From: Paraburkholderia atlantica
GTDB lineage: Bacteria; Pseudomonadota; Gammaproteobacteria; Burkholderiales; Burkholderiaceae
Direction: 5' to 3'
NCBI RefSeq assembly: GCF_009362785.1
Contig: NZ_WHNQ01000021.1
Location: 62,001 to 126,000, forward strand
Length of the DNA stretch: 64,000 nt
Shown: piece after piece, positions 44,031 to 52,095 of the stretch
Layout: every line of letters begins with the position of its first letter
Numbering within the stretch: the first letter of the stretch is position 1
Program-made: the position numbers and the translations under genes
Notes under the pieces: generated by a model
The model's database searches: none
What the model was told of the DNA's origin: nothing
The model's input: only the letters and a program-made list of their open reading frames with translations

Positions 44031-44780
44031 ATGAAGAAGTGGCTTGCCTGTCTGTTCCTCGCCGTCGCCGCTCATGCGGGCGCGGCGCCCTCCTGCACCA
44101 GCTTCACGCCGAATGCGCAATGGCCCGTCCTCATCAATCAGAAGATGGCGCCCAAAACGCGCATGCTTTGTTATAGCGATTTCGCGGTGCTGCATTCGGG
44201 TATCACGCACGGTCCGCTGTGGTCGGCCGAGCATCTGACACGCGAGCACATCGAAGAAGCGAAGGACATGGTGCGTACCAACAAGTTCTTCGAAGACGCG
44301 CGTCTGCCCGAAGGTGAAGGCGCGACACTCGCCGACTACAAGCGCAGTGGATATGATCGCGGCCATATGAGTCCGGCTGGCAATCGCTGGAACAGTGAGG
44401 CGATGGCGCAATCATTCTCGCTCGCGAACATCGTGCCGCAAGACCGTCAGAACAACCAACGATTGTGGGCGCGCATCGAAACCGCGGTGCGTAAGATTGC
44501 GCTCTCCTACGACGACACGTACGTCGTCACCGGACCGCTGTTCACCGGTCAGCAATTGCAGACGATCGGACCGACGCGCGTGTTCGTGCCGACCCAGTTG
44601 TACAAGGTTGTCTATGTGCCGTCGCGTCAACTGGCATTCGCAGTCGTGGTTGATAATGTGGCGACCAACCGCTACGACATGCGCACGATTCACGAACTCG
44701 AAGCGATGTCGGGCATCCGCTTTCCGGGCATTCCGGATAACCTGAAGGACCAGCGGCCAGGAGGACTAAAAGGTGTTTAA
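44031..44780 (+). CDS. Secreted DNA/RNA non-specific endonuclease (NucA/EndoG family)
   Basis: A 249-residue nuclease. Residues 1-18 are a signal peptide (KKWLACLFLAVAAHAGA). The catalytic signature DRGHMSPAGNR near residues 110-120 supplies the general-base histidine, and N in FSLANIVPQDRQNNQ supplies the metal ligand. It should cut DNA and RNA outside the cytoplasm, in the periplasm or medium. Its last 8 bases overlap the GTG start of the small cytoplasmic protein at 44773, so the two are translationally coupled. The start codon at 44031 follows the promoter-rich intergenic region. Confidence 0.86.
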   Translation: MKKWLACLFLAVAAHAGAAPSCTSFTPNAQWPVLINQKMAPKTRMLCYSDFAVLHSGITHGPLWSAEHLTREHIEEAKDMVRTNKFFEDARLPEGEGATLADYKRSGYDRGHMSPAGNRWNSEAMAQSFSLANIVPQDRQNNQRLWARIETAVRKIALSYDDTYVVTGPLFTGQQLQTIGPTRVFVPTQLYKVVYVPSRQLAFAVVVDNVATNRYDMRTIHELEAMSGIRFPGIPDNLKDQRPGGLKGV

Positions 44781-45033
44781 GCCCTATTCGAACGATGACG
44801 ACGTGCTCAACATTCAGGGTGATGCGCTGACACTCAGCAACGGCACGACGCGTATCGTGCTGAACGGCACGCTCGAATTGACACGCGATCAACGCGGCTT
44901 GAAGGCGGCGCTCGCGCTGAAGGAAGCGCTCGATGCAATCGTCGCGAGTCTGCAGGCGCAGAAGGATTTGCCGGCGAAGGTGCCGGACGAGCCGGATGCC
45001 AAGCCGGGTGTCGTGCAGAATCCGTTTCAATGA
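44773..45033 (+). CDS. Small cytoplasmic protein coupled to the nuclease
   Basis: An 86-residue soluble protein starting at a GTG that overlaps the nuclease stop, with AGGAGG at about 44759-44764. It contains DDVLNIQGDALTLSNGTTRI, an amphipathic helix (LKAALALKEALDAIVASLQA) and a Pro/Asp-rich tail. No family recognised. Coupling to a secreted nuclease could mean an inhibitor, a chaperone, or only co-expression; a terminator follows. Confidence 0.7.
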   Translation: MFKPYSNDDDVLNIQGDALTLSNGTTRIVLNGTLELTRDQRGLKAALALKEALDAIVASLQAQKDLPAKVPDEPDAKPGVVQNPFQ

Positions 45034-45090
45034 CTAGGCCCGTCGGCGTTGCATTTGCGCAACCTCGCAGCTCGCAAGTTTTACTGATGT

Positions 45091-45126
45091 CGGTCACGCA
45101 AACCTTTGCGTGACCGCTCGTTTTCT
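45091..45126 (+). terminator. Rho-independent terminator after nuclease operon
   Basis: A perfect 12-bp stem (CGGTCACGCAAA / TTTGCGTGACCG) with a 2-base loop is followed by CTCGTTTTC. It ends the nuclease-small protein transcript just before the sia-type operon. Confidence 0.75.
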
Positions 45127-45226
45127 AATCTCGCGCCAATCGAGCGGATCACCTCCGCTCTGTCACATAAAGTACATAGAGAAACCTTAGCGTGCGAGGT
45201 TTCTTCATACTTCGACTGGCGTCGCC

Positions 45227-46459
45227 ATGCATCCAGCGTTCTCGAGATTTCGCCGCTCTTCCGCACAGGGGAATCCGCGCACTGCCGGAGATTTGTGCCA
45301 GGAAGTTCCATCCGTAGACGTTGAAGATCCCAACTCCGTGGTCATGGAGATCTTCTCGGCGCGACGCGACATGCAGAGTCTCGCTGTCATCAATGACCAG
45401 CGTCCCATCGGCCTGATCAACCGCGATATCTTCATGTCGCAGATGAGCAAGCCGTTCCATCGCGAGCTTTACGACAAGAAGAGTTGCATCGCGTTCATGG
45501 ACAAGGACCCGCTCATCGTCGATGCCGACGTGAGCATCGAAGCGCTAACCTTCAGGACCGTCGAGGCCGGTGAAAAAGCACTGGTCGATGGTTTCATCGT
45601 GACACGCGAGGGACTCTTCGCGGGTCTCGGCAGTGGTCTGCAGCTGATCAGCGCGGTCGCGGAAATGCAGGCGGAGAAGAACCGCCAGATCATGCAGAGT
45701 ATCGAGTACGCCAGCGTGATCCAGCGCGCCATGTTGCGTGCTTCCAGCGAGACGCTGTCGATGAAGCTGCGCGACGCGGCGATGGTCTGGGAACCTCGCG
45801 ACGTCGTCGGCGGCGACTTCTATCATTTCGCGGCCTTTCCGAACGGCTGGTTCGGCGCCGTTGCCGATTGCACCGGACATGGCGTTCCCGGCGCCTTCAT
45901 GACCTTGCTTGCATCGGCGTCACTGTCGAAGGCGCTCGAACAGATCGGTCCGCGCGACCCCGCCGCGCTGCTGGCGGCCGTCAATCGCAACGTCAAGGGC
46001 TTGCTGGGGCAAGTGAACAGTGCCGACGAAGGAACCCAATCCAACGACGGCCTGGACACGGCGCTCTTCTGGTTCGATGCCACGGAGAACGTGCTGCATT
46101 TTGCCGGCGCGAGGATCGCGCTGCACATCCTGTCGCCCGATGCCGCGGAGTTCGAGACGATCAGCGCCGACCGCATGGGTGTCGGCTATGTGGACAGTCG
46201 TGCCGACTATGCGTGGAACTTGCGCTCCATCCCGGTCACAGCGGGTAGCCTGCTGTTCATCTATACCGACGGCCTCGCCGATCAGATCGGCGGTCCGCGC
46301 AATATTTCTTTCGGCCGGCGCCGTGCGCTCGACCTGATCCTCGAAAACCGCGCCGAAACTCCCGCGACGATTTGCGAGCGCGTCCGGCTCGCGCTCGCGG
46401 AGTGGCAAGGCAATCAAACGCGCCGTGACGACATCACGCTTTTCTGTGCCCGCATTTAG
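45227..46459 (+). CDS. SiaA-like PP2C/SpoIIE phosphatase with CBS-like N-terminal domain
   Basis: A 410-residue cytoplasmic phosphatase. The first ~145 residues look like a CBS-domain pair (MQSLAVINDQRPIGLINRDI, then CIAFMDKDPLIVDADVSIE, and GFIVTREGLFAGLGSG). A coiled linker (MQAEKNRQIMQSIEYASVIQ) precedes the SpoIIE domain with EPRDVVGGDFYHF, DCTGHGVPGAFMTLL, YTDGLADQ and the terminal RRDDIT, covering its metal aspartates. In the Sia pathway SiaA dephosphorylates SiaC and so promotes c-di-GMP synthesis. P. aeruginosa SiaA has a membrane sensor; here there is none. The first of four same-strand genes in siaABCD order. No ribosome binding site is obvious at 45227. Confidence 0.85.
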   Translation: MHPAFSRFRRSSAQGNPRTAGDLCQEVPSVDVEDPNSVVMEIFSARRDMQSLAVINDQRPIGLINRDIFMSQMSKPFHRELYDKKSCIAFMDKDPLIVDADVSIEALTFRTVEAGEKALVDGFIVTREGLFAGLGSGLQLISAVAEMQAEKNRQIMQSIEYASVIQRAMLRASSETLSMKLRDAAMVWEPRDVVGGDFYHFAAFPNGWFGAVADCTGHGVPGAFMTLLASASLSKALEQIGPRDPAALLAAVNRNVKGLLGQVNSADEGTQSNDGLDTALFWFDATENVLHFAGARIALHILSPDAAEFETISADRMGVGYVDSRADYAWNLRSIPVTAGSLLFIYTDGLADQIGGPRNISFGRRRALDLILENRAETPATICERVRLALAEWQGNQTRRDDITLFCARI

Positions 46460-46471
46460 TGAATTCCCAGA

Positions 46472-47035
46472 ATGTCTCAACTACTAGAACAAGACAGCGC
46501 CTTTTTCGAACTCGCGCAGCGGCGCAACGTGCTCTTCTATCACAAGGGCTACTTCTCCCATAACATCGTCGCGTCGATGGGCGAAGTCGTGAAACTGCAA
46601 CTCGAAGTCGCCGGTGTCAGCGGTCCTACCCGCCGCAAGCTTTTCTCGTCCTTTATCGAGCTGGCACAGAACATCGTTCATTATTCGTCGAACGCGCTGG
46701 AGTCCGGCGGCGAAGGAGCAGGCGCGATACGCGAGGGCGCGGTGTGCATCTCGCGACACGGCGAGCATCACGTGATGTTGTGCGTCAATCCGATCGCGAC
46801 CGCCGAGGTCGAGGGCCTGCGCAGCAGGCTGGAGCCTCTGCGCAACATGTCGCTCGAAGAAATCAAGCAGGCGTACAAGGTGACATTGCGCACCGACGCT
46901 CCGAAAGACAGCAAGGGCGCCGGCCTCGGCTTCCTGACGATGGCGCGCGATGCGAGCGCGCCGCTTGAATTCGCTTTTCATCCGCGTGCCGACGAACCCG
47001 GCACCACGCTGTTTTGCCTCATGGCCATCATCTGA
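46472..47035 (+). CDS. SiaB-like protein kinase (DUF6272)
   Basis: A 187-residue cytoplasmic protein with GHKL-like features: helix LFSSFIELAQNIVHYSSNAL resembling the N-box and GAGLGFLTMARDAS resembling a G-box. This is the SiaB family (DUF6272), which phosphorylates the SiaC-type protein. It begins 12 bases after the phosphatase stop and is followed by the DUF1987 gene after 19 bases, the expected order. By analogy it shuts off cyclase activation by phosphorylating its target. Confidence 0.84.
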   Translation: MSQLLEQDSAFFELAQRRNVLFYHKGYFSHNIVASMGEVVKLQLEVAGVSGPTRRKLFSSFIELAQNIVHYSSNALESGGEGAGAIREGAVCISRHGEHHVMLCVNPIATAEVEGLRSRLEPLRNMSLEEIKQAYKVTLRTDAPKDSKGAGLGFLTMARDASAPLEFAFHPRADEPGTTLFCLMAII

Positions 47036-47054
47036 GCAGGAAGGCACAAGAACA

Positions 47055-47450
47055 ATGGAAAACCTACACATCCCCGCGACGACGACGTCGCCCGAAGTCG
47101 ATTTTCGCTTCGACCAACACACGTTGTCGATCAAGGGTGAGTCCTACCCGGAAAACGCAGCCGCTTTTTACGCGCCGATCATCGAGCAGATGCGCAAGTA
47201 CCTCGCCGCGAATGCCGGGGCCGAAATCACCATCGACGTCGCGTTGACGTACTTCAATAGCTCGAGCACCAAGATGCTGTTCAGCATCTTCGACGCGCTG
47301 GATCAGGCGGCGGAATCGGGAAGCCGCGTGTCGATGAACTGGTATCGCGACGAGGAAGACGAGACCATTGCCGAATTCGGCGAAGAACTGAAGGCCGATT
47401 TCCGCGCAATCGAGTTCACCGATCGTCCTATCGCGCAGCAGGGAAAATAA
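47055..47450 (+). CDS. SiaC-like DUF1987 phospho-switch protein
   Basis: A 131-residue DUF1987 protein with central sequence ITIDVALTYFNSSSTKMLFS. In P. aeruginosa SiaC the phosphorylated threonine (T68) lies in the equivalent loop; here the run is S69-S70-S71-T72, so the modified residue may be Ser or Thr. Unphosphorylated SiaC binds the cyclase and activates it. STAS-like beta-alpha topology is expected. It ends one base before the GTG of the cyclase gene. Confidence 0.86.
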   Translation: MENLHIPATTTSPEVDFRFDQHTLSIKGESYPENAAAFYAPIIEQMRKYLAANAGAEITIDVALTYFNSSSTKMLFSIFDALDQAAESGSRVSMNWYRDEEDETIAEFGEELKADFRAIEFTDRPIAQQGK

Positions 47451-47451
47451 G

Positions 47452-48177
47452 GTGCGCTCGACCTCTTCCCGTGACGTGTCCTCGGGCGGCGCACCCGATC
47501 TGTTCCAGAACGAGAGCACGGCGCTGGCCAAGGCTCGCGCCATGCATTTGAACATCGATGCGGATGCCGCGGAGTATCGCCAGTCGCTGGGCGAACTGAT
47601 CGAGCACTTCCAGCGCCTGATGCGCGAAACACGGCGCCTGATCGGCCGCAGCGACCGGGCTGAACGCGAGATGCAGGTGCTGGCCCAGCAGTTGGCGTAT
47701 CGCGCATCGCACGACGCGTTGACCGGCGTGCTGAACCGCAGCGCCGTGATCGAGCGGACCACCAAGGTCTTGCGCACCAGCAGCGCGGTGATGATCATCC
47801 TCGACATCGACGAATTCAAGCGGATCAACGACGACTACGGCCACCCCACTGGAGACGCGGTCATTTCGGGGGTCGTCGATTGCCTGCGCAGAATCGTCGG
47901 GGAACAGGGCTTCATCGGGCGAGTGGGCGGTGAGGAGTTCACCGTGTTGCTGCCCGGCCATGAACCGGCCAGTGGCGCCATTCTTGCCGAGCGCATGCGA
48001 GAAGCCATCAGTGACTCGCTGGTCGTTCCACCGGTCGAGCGCCGCATCACGGCCAGCTTTGGCGTCAGCATCAACGCAGTCGGAACCTGCTTCGACACCG
48101 CATACGGTCTCGCCGATGCGGCTCTGTACCGCGCCAAGCGAAGCGGACGCAACCGCGTGGAATTTGCAGATCGATAG
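47452..48177 (+). CDS. SiaD-like diguanylate cyclase
   Basis: A 241-residue soluble cyclase. The N-terminal ~80 residues are a coiled stalk (LGELIEHFQRLMRETRRLIG) where SiaC docks in the known system. The GGDEF domain begins ASHDALTGVLNR and has the active-site loop VGGEEF with ILDIDEFKRINDDYGH. The RxxD product-inhibition site is absent, so feedback inhibition is not expected. It starts at a GTG immediately after the DUF1987 gene. It makes c-di-GMP on signal from the three upstream proteins. Confidence 0.88.
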   Translation: MRSTSSRDVSSGGAPDLFQNESTALAKARAMHLNIDADAAEYRQSLGELIEHFQRLMRETRRLIGRSDRAEREMQVLAQQLAYRASHDALTGVLNRSAVIERTTKVLRTSSAVMIILDIDEFKRINDDYGHPTGDAVISGVVDCLRRIVGEQGFIGRVGGEEFTVLLPGHEPASGAILAERMREAISDSLVVPPVERRITASFGVSINAVGTCFDTAYGLADAALYRAKRSGRNRVEFADR

Positions 48178-48239
48178 GCGGATAAGCAGAGCCATAGCGC
48201 GCCGTTACCAGCTAGATCCCCAGCGCCCTAAGGCAAGTC

Positions 48240-50309
48240 ATGCAGCCACCTGAACATTCACTATCCGGGCGAGCCGGTTTTCGCCCGTGCCGCGTTGACG
48301 GAAAGGGAAGCGCCTTGGGACAGGAAGCAGCGCGCAAAGCCGGTACTGTCATAGCCGTGCTTGCCATTCTCGCTGTCATTGCGACGAGTACCTTCCTCGC
48401 AATCCGCCAGAGCAGCGAGCAGGACAGTTCGCTTCGGACGATCCAGGCTTCCGGGCGGCTGCGCCACGACCTCGACCAGGTTCAGCACGTCATGCTCGAT
48501 GAGCATGCGACGCTCTACACCTCGATAGCGACGGTGCCGCTCTACAATCGCGCCGCTTATAGCTTTCCGATGCTGGAGCTGCTCGCGTTGACGCGCGACG
48601 CGCGCGAGAGTTGCAGCGAGAACCACGAATGCGTATCGCGGCTGTCGGATCTGGACGACATGATCGGCAGACTCAGCGAACAGAGCTTCGGTCTTGCGCG
48701 GATGATCGCGGAGCATCCCGGCAGCGTGGCAGTGGGCGACCCCCGGCTCGAGGAAATCGACGCCTATTTCTACAGCGTCCTCGAGCGGGTCGTCGACGTA
48801 CGGCTCGCGGCCGACGCCAAGGTCGCTTCAGTCGTCAGCAAATCGTCGTTGGATGCGAAGTGGTTTACGCGCATGCTGTTGGGCTGCGGCGTCGCTTCGG
48901 CCTTGTTGCTGCTGTCGCTGATTCACTGGAATGGCCGCATTGGAGCGCATCTTCGCCGCTCGCTCAAAAGACTCGAGCATCAAGCCAGATACGATGCCCT
49001 GACCGAGTTGCCGAACCGGGTGCTGCTCGGCGAACATCTTTCGGAGTCGCTGGTGCGCGCGGCCGCGACAGGCCAGAACGTTTCCGTCCTGTTCCTCGAT
49101 CTGGATCGTTTCAAGGACGTCAACGATTCGCTCGGACACCGCGTCGGCGATTTGCTGCTGCAAGCTGTGGCGCGAAGGCTTCAGCGCCTGCTTCGCGCGA
49201 CGGATTTCGTCGCGCGCTACGGGGGCGATGAATTCGTCATCGTCGCGGAACGAGCCGACGCGAAGCAACTCACCGAAATGCTGGATACGCTGATTCACGA
49301 GATGAGCGAGCCGTATCGCATCGGCGAGCACGAGCTTTATCTCGAAGCAAGCATCGGCGTCAGTACTTATCCACAAGACGGCGCCCAGCCGGAACTGCTC
49401 ACGCGCAATGCCGATGCCGCGTTGTACGTGGCGAAATCGCGCGGGCGAAACGGCTATCAATTCTACGAACCGGAGCTGAGCCGGGCGGCCGCGGAGAAGT
49501 TACGGCTCACGACGCGACTGCGGCGCGCAGCGAAAGCCAGTGAGTTGTATCTGGCGTATCAGCCGCAGATCGACATGAAACGCGGATGCATCGTCGGCGC
49601 CGAGGCGCTGTTACGGTGGCACGACGACGAACTCGGTGAGGTGTCGCCGGCCGTCTTCATCCCGCTTGCCGAAGAAACCGGTTTGATCCAGAGCATCGGC
49701 ACCTGGGTATTGCGGCAGGCGTGCCTGCAGGCGAGCGCATGGGTACGCTCGGGGCTTCCGCCCGTGCGCATCTCGGTCAATGTTTCGCCACTTCAACTCG
49801 AACGGGCAGACCTTCCAGGCGTGGTGCGCTCGGCACTCGAGGACGCCAATTGGCCCGCCGAACTGCTGGAACTCGAAGTCACCGAGGGCACGCTGATGCG
49901 CAACGCGGAAGAAGCGCAACGGGCTTTTCGCGAGCTGCGCGAACTCGGTGTGTCCATCGCTATCGACGACTTCGGCACCGGCTATTCGAGCCTCAGCTAT
50001 CTGAAACGCTTTAGCGTCGATCGCATCAAGATCGATCGCGCCTTCGTTTGCGAAATCGGCAGAGACAAGGAGCTCGAAGCGCTGTCGCTTGCGATCATCG
50101 CGATTGCTGAAACGCTGAGCTTCGATGTCGTCGCCGAAGGGGTCGAGCTCGATGTCCAGCGCGAGTTTCTGGTCCGCCACGGATGCACGGTGGCCCAGGG
50201 TTTCCTGTTCAGCCCAGCGGTCTCGCCGGAGGCTTTAGCGCAGTTGCTCGGAAAGACGGCGGTCGCGTCTTCATTGAGCGCGGCGACTTTCCGCGGATTC
50301 GCTCTCTGA
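48240..50309 (+). CDS. Membrane GGDEF-EAL dual c-di-GMP enzyme
   Basis: A 689-residue protein with an N-terminal membrane helix (AVLAILAVIATSTFLAI), a periplasmic sensor of about 150 residues containing two cysteines (ESCSENHECVS), a second helix near residue 230 (LLGCGVASALLLLSLIHW), then a GGDEF domain (RYGGDEF with an RATD I-site) and a complete EAL domain (GAEALLRWHDD, NVSPLQL, ELEVTEGT, AIDDFGTGYSSL, KIDRAFV, VAEGVEL). Both domains look catalytically competent. It lies 62 bases after siaD on the same strand, so synthesis and breakdown of c-di-GMP may be coupled. The start could also be a downstream in-frame codon. Confidence 0.87.
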   Translation: MQPPEHSLSGRAGFRPCRVDGKGSALGQEAARKAGTVIAVLAILAVIATSTFLAIRQSSEQDSSLRTIQASGRLRHDLDQVQHVMLDEHATLYTSIATVPLYNRAAYSFPMLELLALTRDARESCSENHECVSRLSDLDDMIGRLSEQSFGLARMIAEHPGSVAVGDPRLEEIDAYFYSVLERVVDVRLAADAKVASVVSKSSLDAKWFTRMLLGCGVASALLLLSLIHWNGRIGAHLRRSLKRLEHQARYDALTELPNRVLLGEHLSESLVRAAATGQNVSVLFLDLDRFKDVNDSLGHRVGDLLLQAVARRLQRLLRATDFVARYGGDEFVIVAERADAKQLTEMLDTLIHEMSEPYRIGEHELYLEASIGVSTYPQDGAQPELLTRNADAALYVAKSRGRNGYQFYEPELSRAAAEKLRLTTRLRRAAKASELYLAYQPQIDMKRGCIVGAEALLRWHDDELGEVSPAVFIPLAEETGLIQSIGTWVLRQACLQASAWVRSGLPPVRISVNVSPLQLERADLPGVVRSALEDANWPAELLELEVTEGTLMRNAEEAQRAFRELRELGVSIAIDDFGTGYSSLSYLKRFSVDRIKIDRAFVCEIGRDKELEALSLAIIAIAETLSFDVVAEGVELDVQREFLVRHGCTVAQGFLFSPAVSPEALAQLLGKTAVASSLSAATFRGFAL

Positions 50310-50457
50310 GCCGCAACATGTATCCGCGCTGACGCACTACTTACGTTTTGTCACCAGCGCAGCGTCAACTCCTGTATTCCGCCCCACGTTAAACCGGCAG
50401 CGCTGAAATGATTCAGCCGCGACAAACGAATCCACCGATTCAACCAGGAGTCACATC

Positions 50458-50853
50458 ATGAAGACGCTTTTCGCCGCTGTTGCTTCCGCACTGCTCGTGT
50501 CGACCGCATTCGCTCAAACCGCCGCACCGTCCGCCGCACAACCCGCACAACCCGCACAACCCGCGCAAGCCGCGCAGTTGCCGGCCGCCGGCCAGGCGAA
50601 TCTGAAGGCGAGCACCGTGGTGCAAGCCGGCGCAACGGACGACAGCGCGACCGCAGCGAAAGCGCCCGCCGAAGCCGCCACGCAAAAGCACGTGAAAAAG
50701 ACTTCGGCCCATACGAAGAAGGCCCATAAGTCCACGGGCAAAAATGCCGTCGAAACGAGCGCGGCGAAGACTAAAACGGAGAGCGCGAAAGAGGCCAGCA
50801 CTGCCCCGGCGAAAGCCGACGGCGCACAAGCCGACACGACCAAAACGCAATAA
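50458..50853 (+). CDS. Secreted Ala/Lys/Thr-rich low-complexity protein
   Basis: A 131-residue exported protein. The signal peptide ends STAFAQ. The mature chain has AQPAQPAQPAQ repeats and a lysine/alanine-rich, probably disordered tail (HVKKTSAHTKKAHKSTGKN). Such proteins are common in Burkholderia and lack known function. CAGGAG precedes the ATG. A strong terminator follows 86 bases after the stop. Confidence 0.72.
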   Translation: MKTLFAAVASALLVSTAFAQTAAPSAAQPAQPAQPAQAAQLPAAGQANLKASTVVQAGATDDSATAAKAPAEAATQKHVKKTSAHTKKAHKSTGKNAVETSAAKTKTESAKEASTAPAKADGAQADTTKTQ

Positions 50854-50938
50854 CACGTGATCGGTTTCGGCGCTGACCGGCCATGCAGGTGCTGTTCAAA
50901 TAGAAGTTGATCGAAGCCGGACCGTGCCGTTCAGGGAG

Positions 50939-50965
50939 GGCGAGTCTTATGACTCGCCTTTTTTT
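50939..50965 (+). terminator. Rho-independent terminator
   Basis: GGCGAGTC / GACTCGCC with a TTAT loop and seven T residues, the best factor-independent terminator in the window; it serves the 50458 gene. Confidence 0.85.
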
Positions 50966-51094
50966 ATACCGCGTGTCACGCCGTGTCGTATCTTTTTGTC
51001 GACAGACGCGCGAATTTTTGCACCGTCTTTACACGCGGGCGATTACTCTCGAATTGTTCCAATTCACCATCGCGTTACACGAACGCCGCATCAC

Positions 51095-51412
51095 ATGGCT
51101 CTCACGCAATCGCTCGACAAGCTCTCGCCGCAATCTGCCAGCAAGCAGATTCAACACAGCAACGTCATTCCGTTTCCGTCGGCGCGCGCGCTTCTACTCG
51201 TGACCCTGCCGCACGCTCACTTGCGCGCACTGCTTCATTCGCCGCTCGGCGTCTATGTCATCAACACGGAAATCGTGCGCGGAGAAGACCGCGTGCAACT
51301 CGACATCGCGCGCGAAGATCTCGACTTCACGTTGCACATGCTGCTCACCACGTTGCCCGCCGCGACGATCGGCCCATTGAAACGTCGCGTCGGGCACCCG
51401 AGCGCGCGTTGA
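51095..51412 (+). CDS. Hypothetical protein (105 aa)
   Basis: A 105-residue soluble protein from the ATG at 51095. It contains SNVIPFPSARALLLVTLPHA and VYVINTEIVRGEDRVQLDIA, which look like a small alpha/beta domain. No family recognised. Longer frames reading through the terminator at 50939-50965 are rejected as starts. Confidence 0.55.
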   Translation: MALTQSLDKLSPQSASKQIQHSNVIPFPSARALLLVTLPHAHLRALLHSPLGVYVINTEIVRGEDRVQLDIAREDLDFTLHMLLTTLPAATIGPLKRRVGHPSAR

Positions 51413-51541
51413 CTGCGCTCGACGAGCACAGTACAAACCATGGACAGCATTAGTGGGCGATCGTCGCTGATTGCCGGCTACCCGATGGTTTGAAAATCCG
51501 CCGCCCTCGATTATGCTGACTTTGACACGGGAGCGGCACTG

Positions 51542-52081
51542 ATGAGAACGCTGACGCAGCAACTGACGCAATACGCGGCCTACCACCGCGACCGGCGCAA
51601 TATCGCCACGCACTTCGTCGGCATTCCGCTGATCGTGCTCGCGCTCGCGGTGTTGTTGAGCCGCCCGTCGTTCGGCGCCGCGATGTTCCCGGTCACGTTG
51701 TCCCCAGCGTGGCTGTTGTTCGTCGCGGCGACCGTCTACTACCTCGCGCTCGACGTGCCGCTCGGCGTGCTGATGGCCTGCGTGTCGGCGCTTTGTGTCC
51801 GATTCGGCGAGTGGATCGCCGCGCAAACGACTCTCATGTGGCTCGCGACCGGCATTGGGCTCTTCGTGATCGGCTGGGTGTTCCAGTTCGTCGGTCACGT
51901 CGCGTACGAACATCGCAAGCCGGCCTTCGTCGACGACGTGATCGGCCTGTTGATCGGCCCGCTATTCGTGCTCGCCGAAGCGCTGTTCGGGGTCGGCTGG
52001 CGTCCCGAGTTGCGCGACGCGATCGAGGCGCAGGTAGGCCCGACGCGCATCAATCCACGGCGGACCGAAGCGCATCGCTGA
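51542..52081 (+). CDS. DUF962/Mpo1-like membrane protein
   Basis: A 179-residue protein with four membrane helices and the DUF962 histidine-containing blocks YHRDRRNIATHFVGIPLIV and FQFVGHVAYEHRKPAFVDD. Yeast Mpo1 of this family is an iron-dependent 2-hydroxy fatty acid dioxygenase; the conserved histidines are present here, so an oxygenase role in lipid turnover is possible. The ATG is preceded by GAGCGGC-type sequence with no strong ribosome binding site. Confidence 0.84.
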   Translation: MRTLTQQLTQYAAYHRDRRNIATHFVGIPLIVLALAVLLSRPSFGAAMFPVTLSPAWLLFVAATVYYLALDVPLGVLMACVSALCVRFGEWIAAQTTLMWLATGIGLFVIGWVFQFVGHVAYEHRKPAFVDDVIGLLIGPLFVLAEALFGVGWRPELRDAIEAQVGPTRINPRRTEAHR

Positions 52082-52095
52082 GCGGGCGTCGCCGT

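Noticed and set aside
50907..51203. A plus-strand frame starting after the 50458 gene
   Set aside because: It reads through a strong terminator hairpin with a T-run and has no conserved content; the better start for a gene here is 51095 in another frame.
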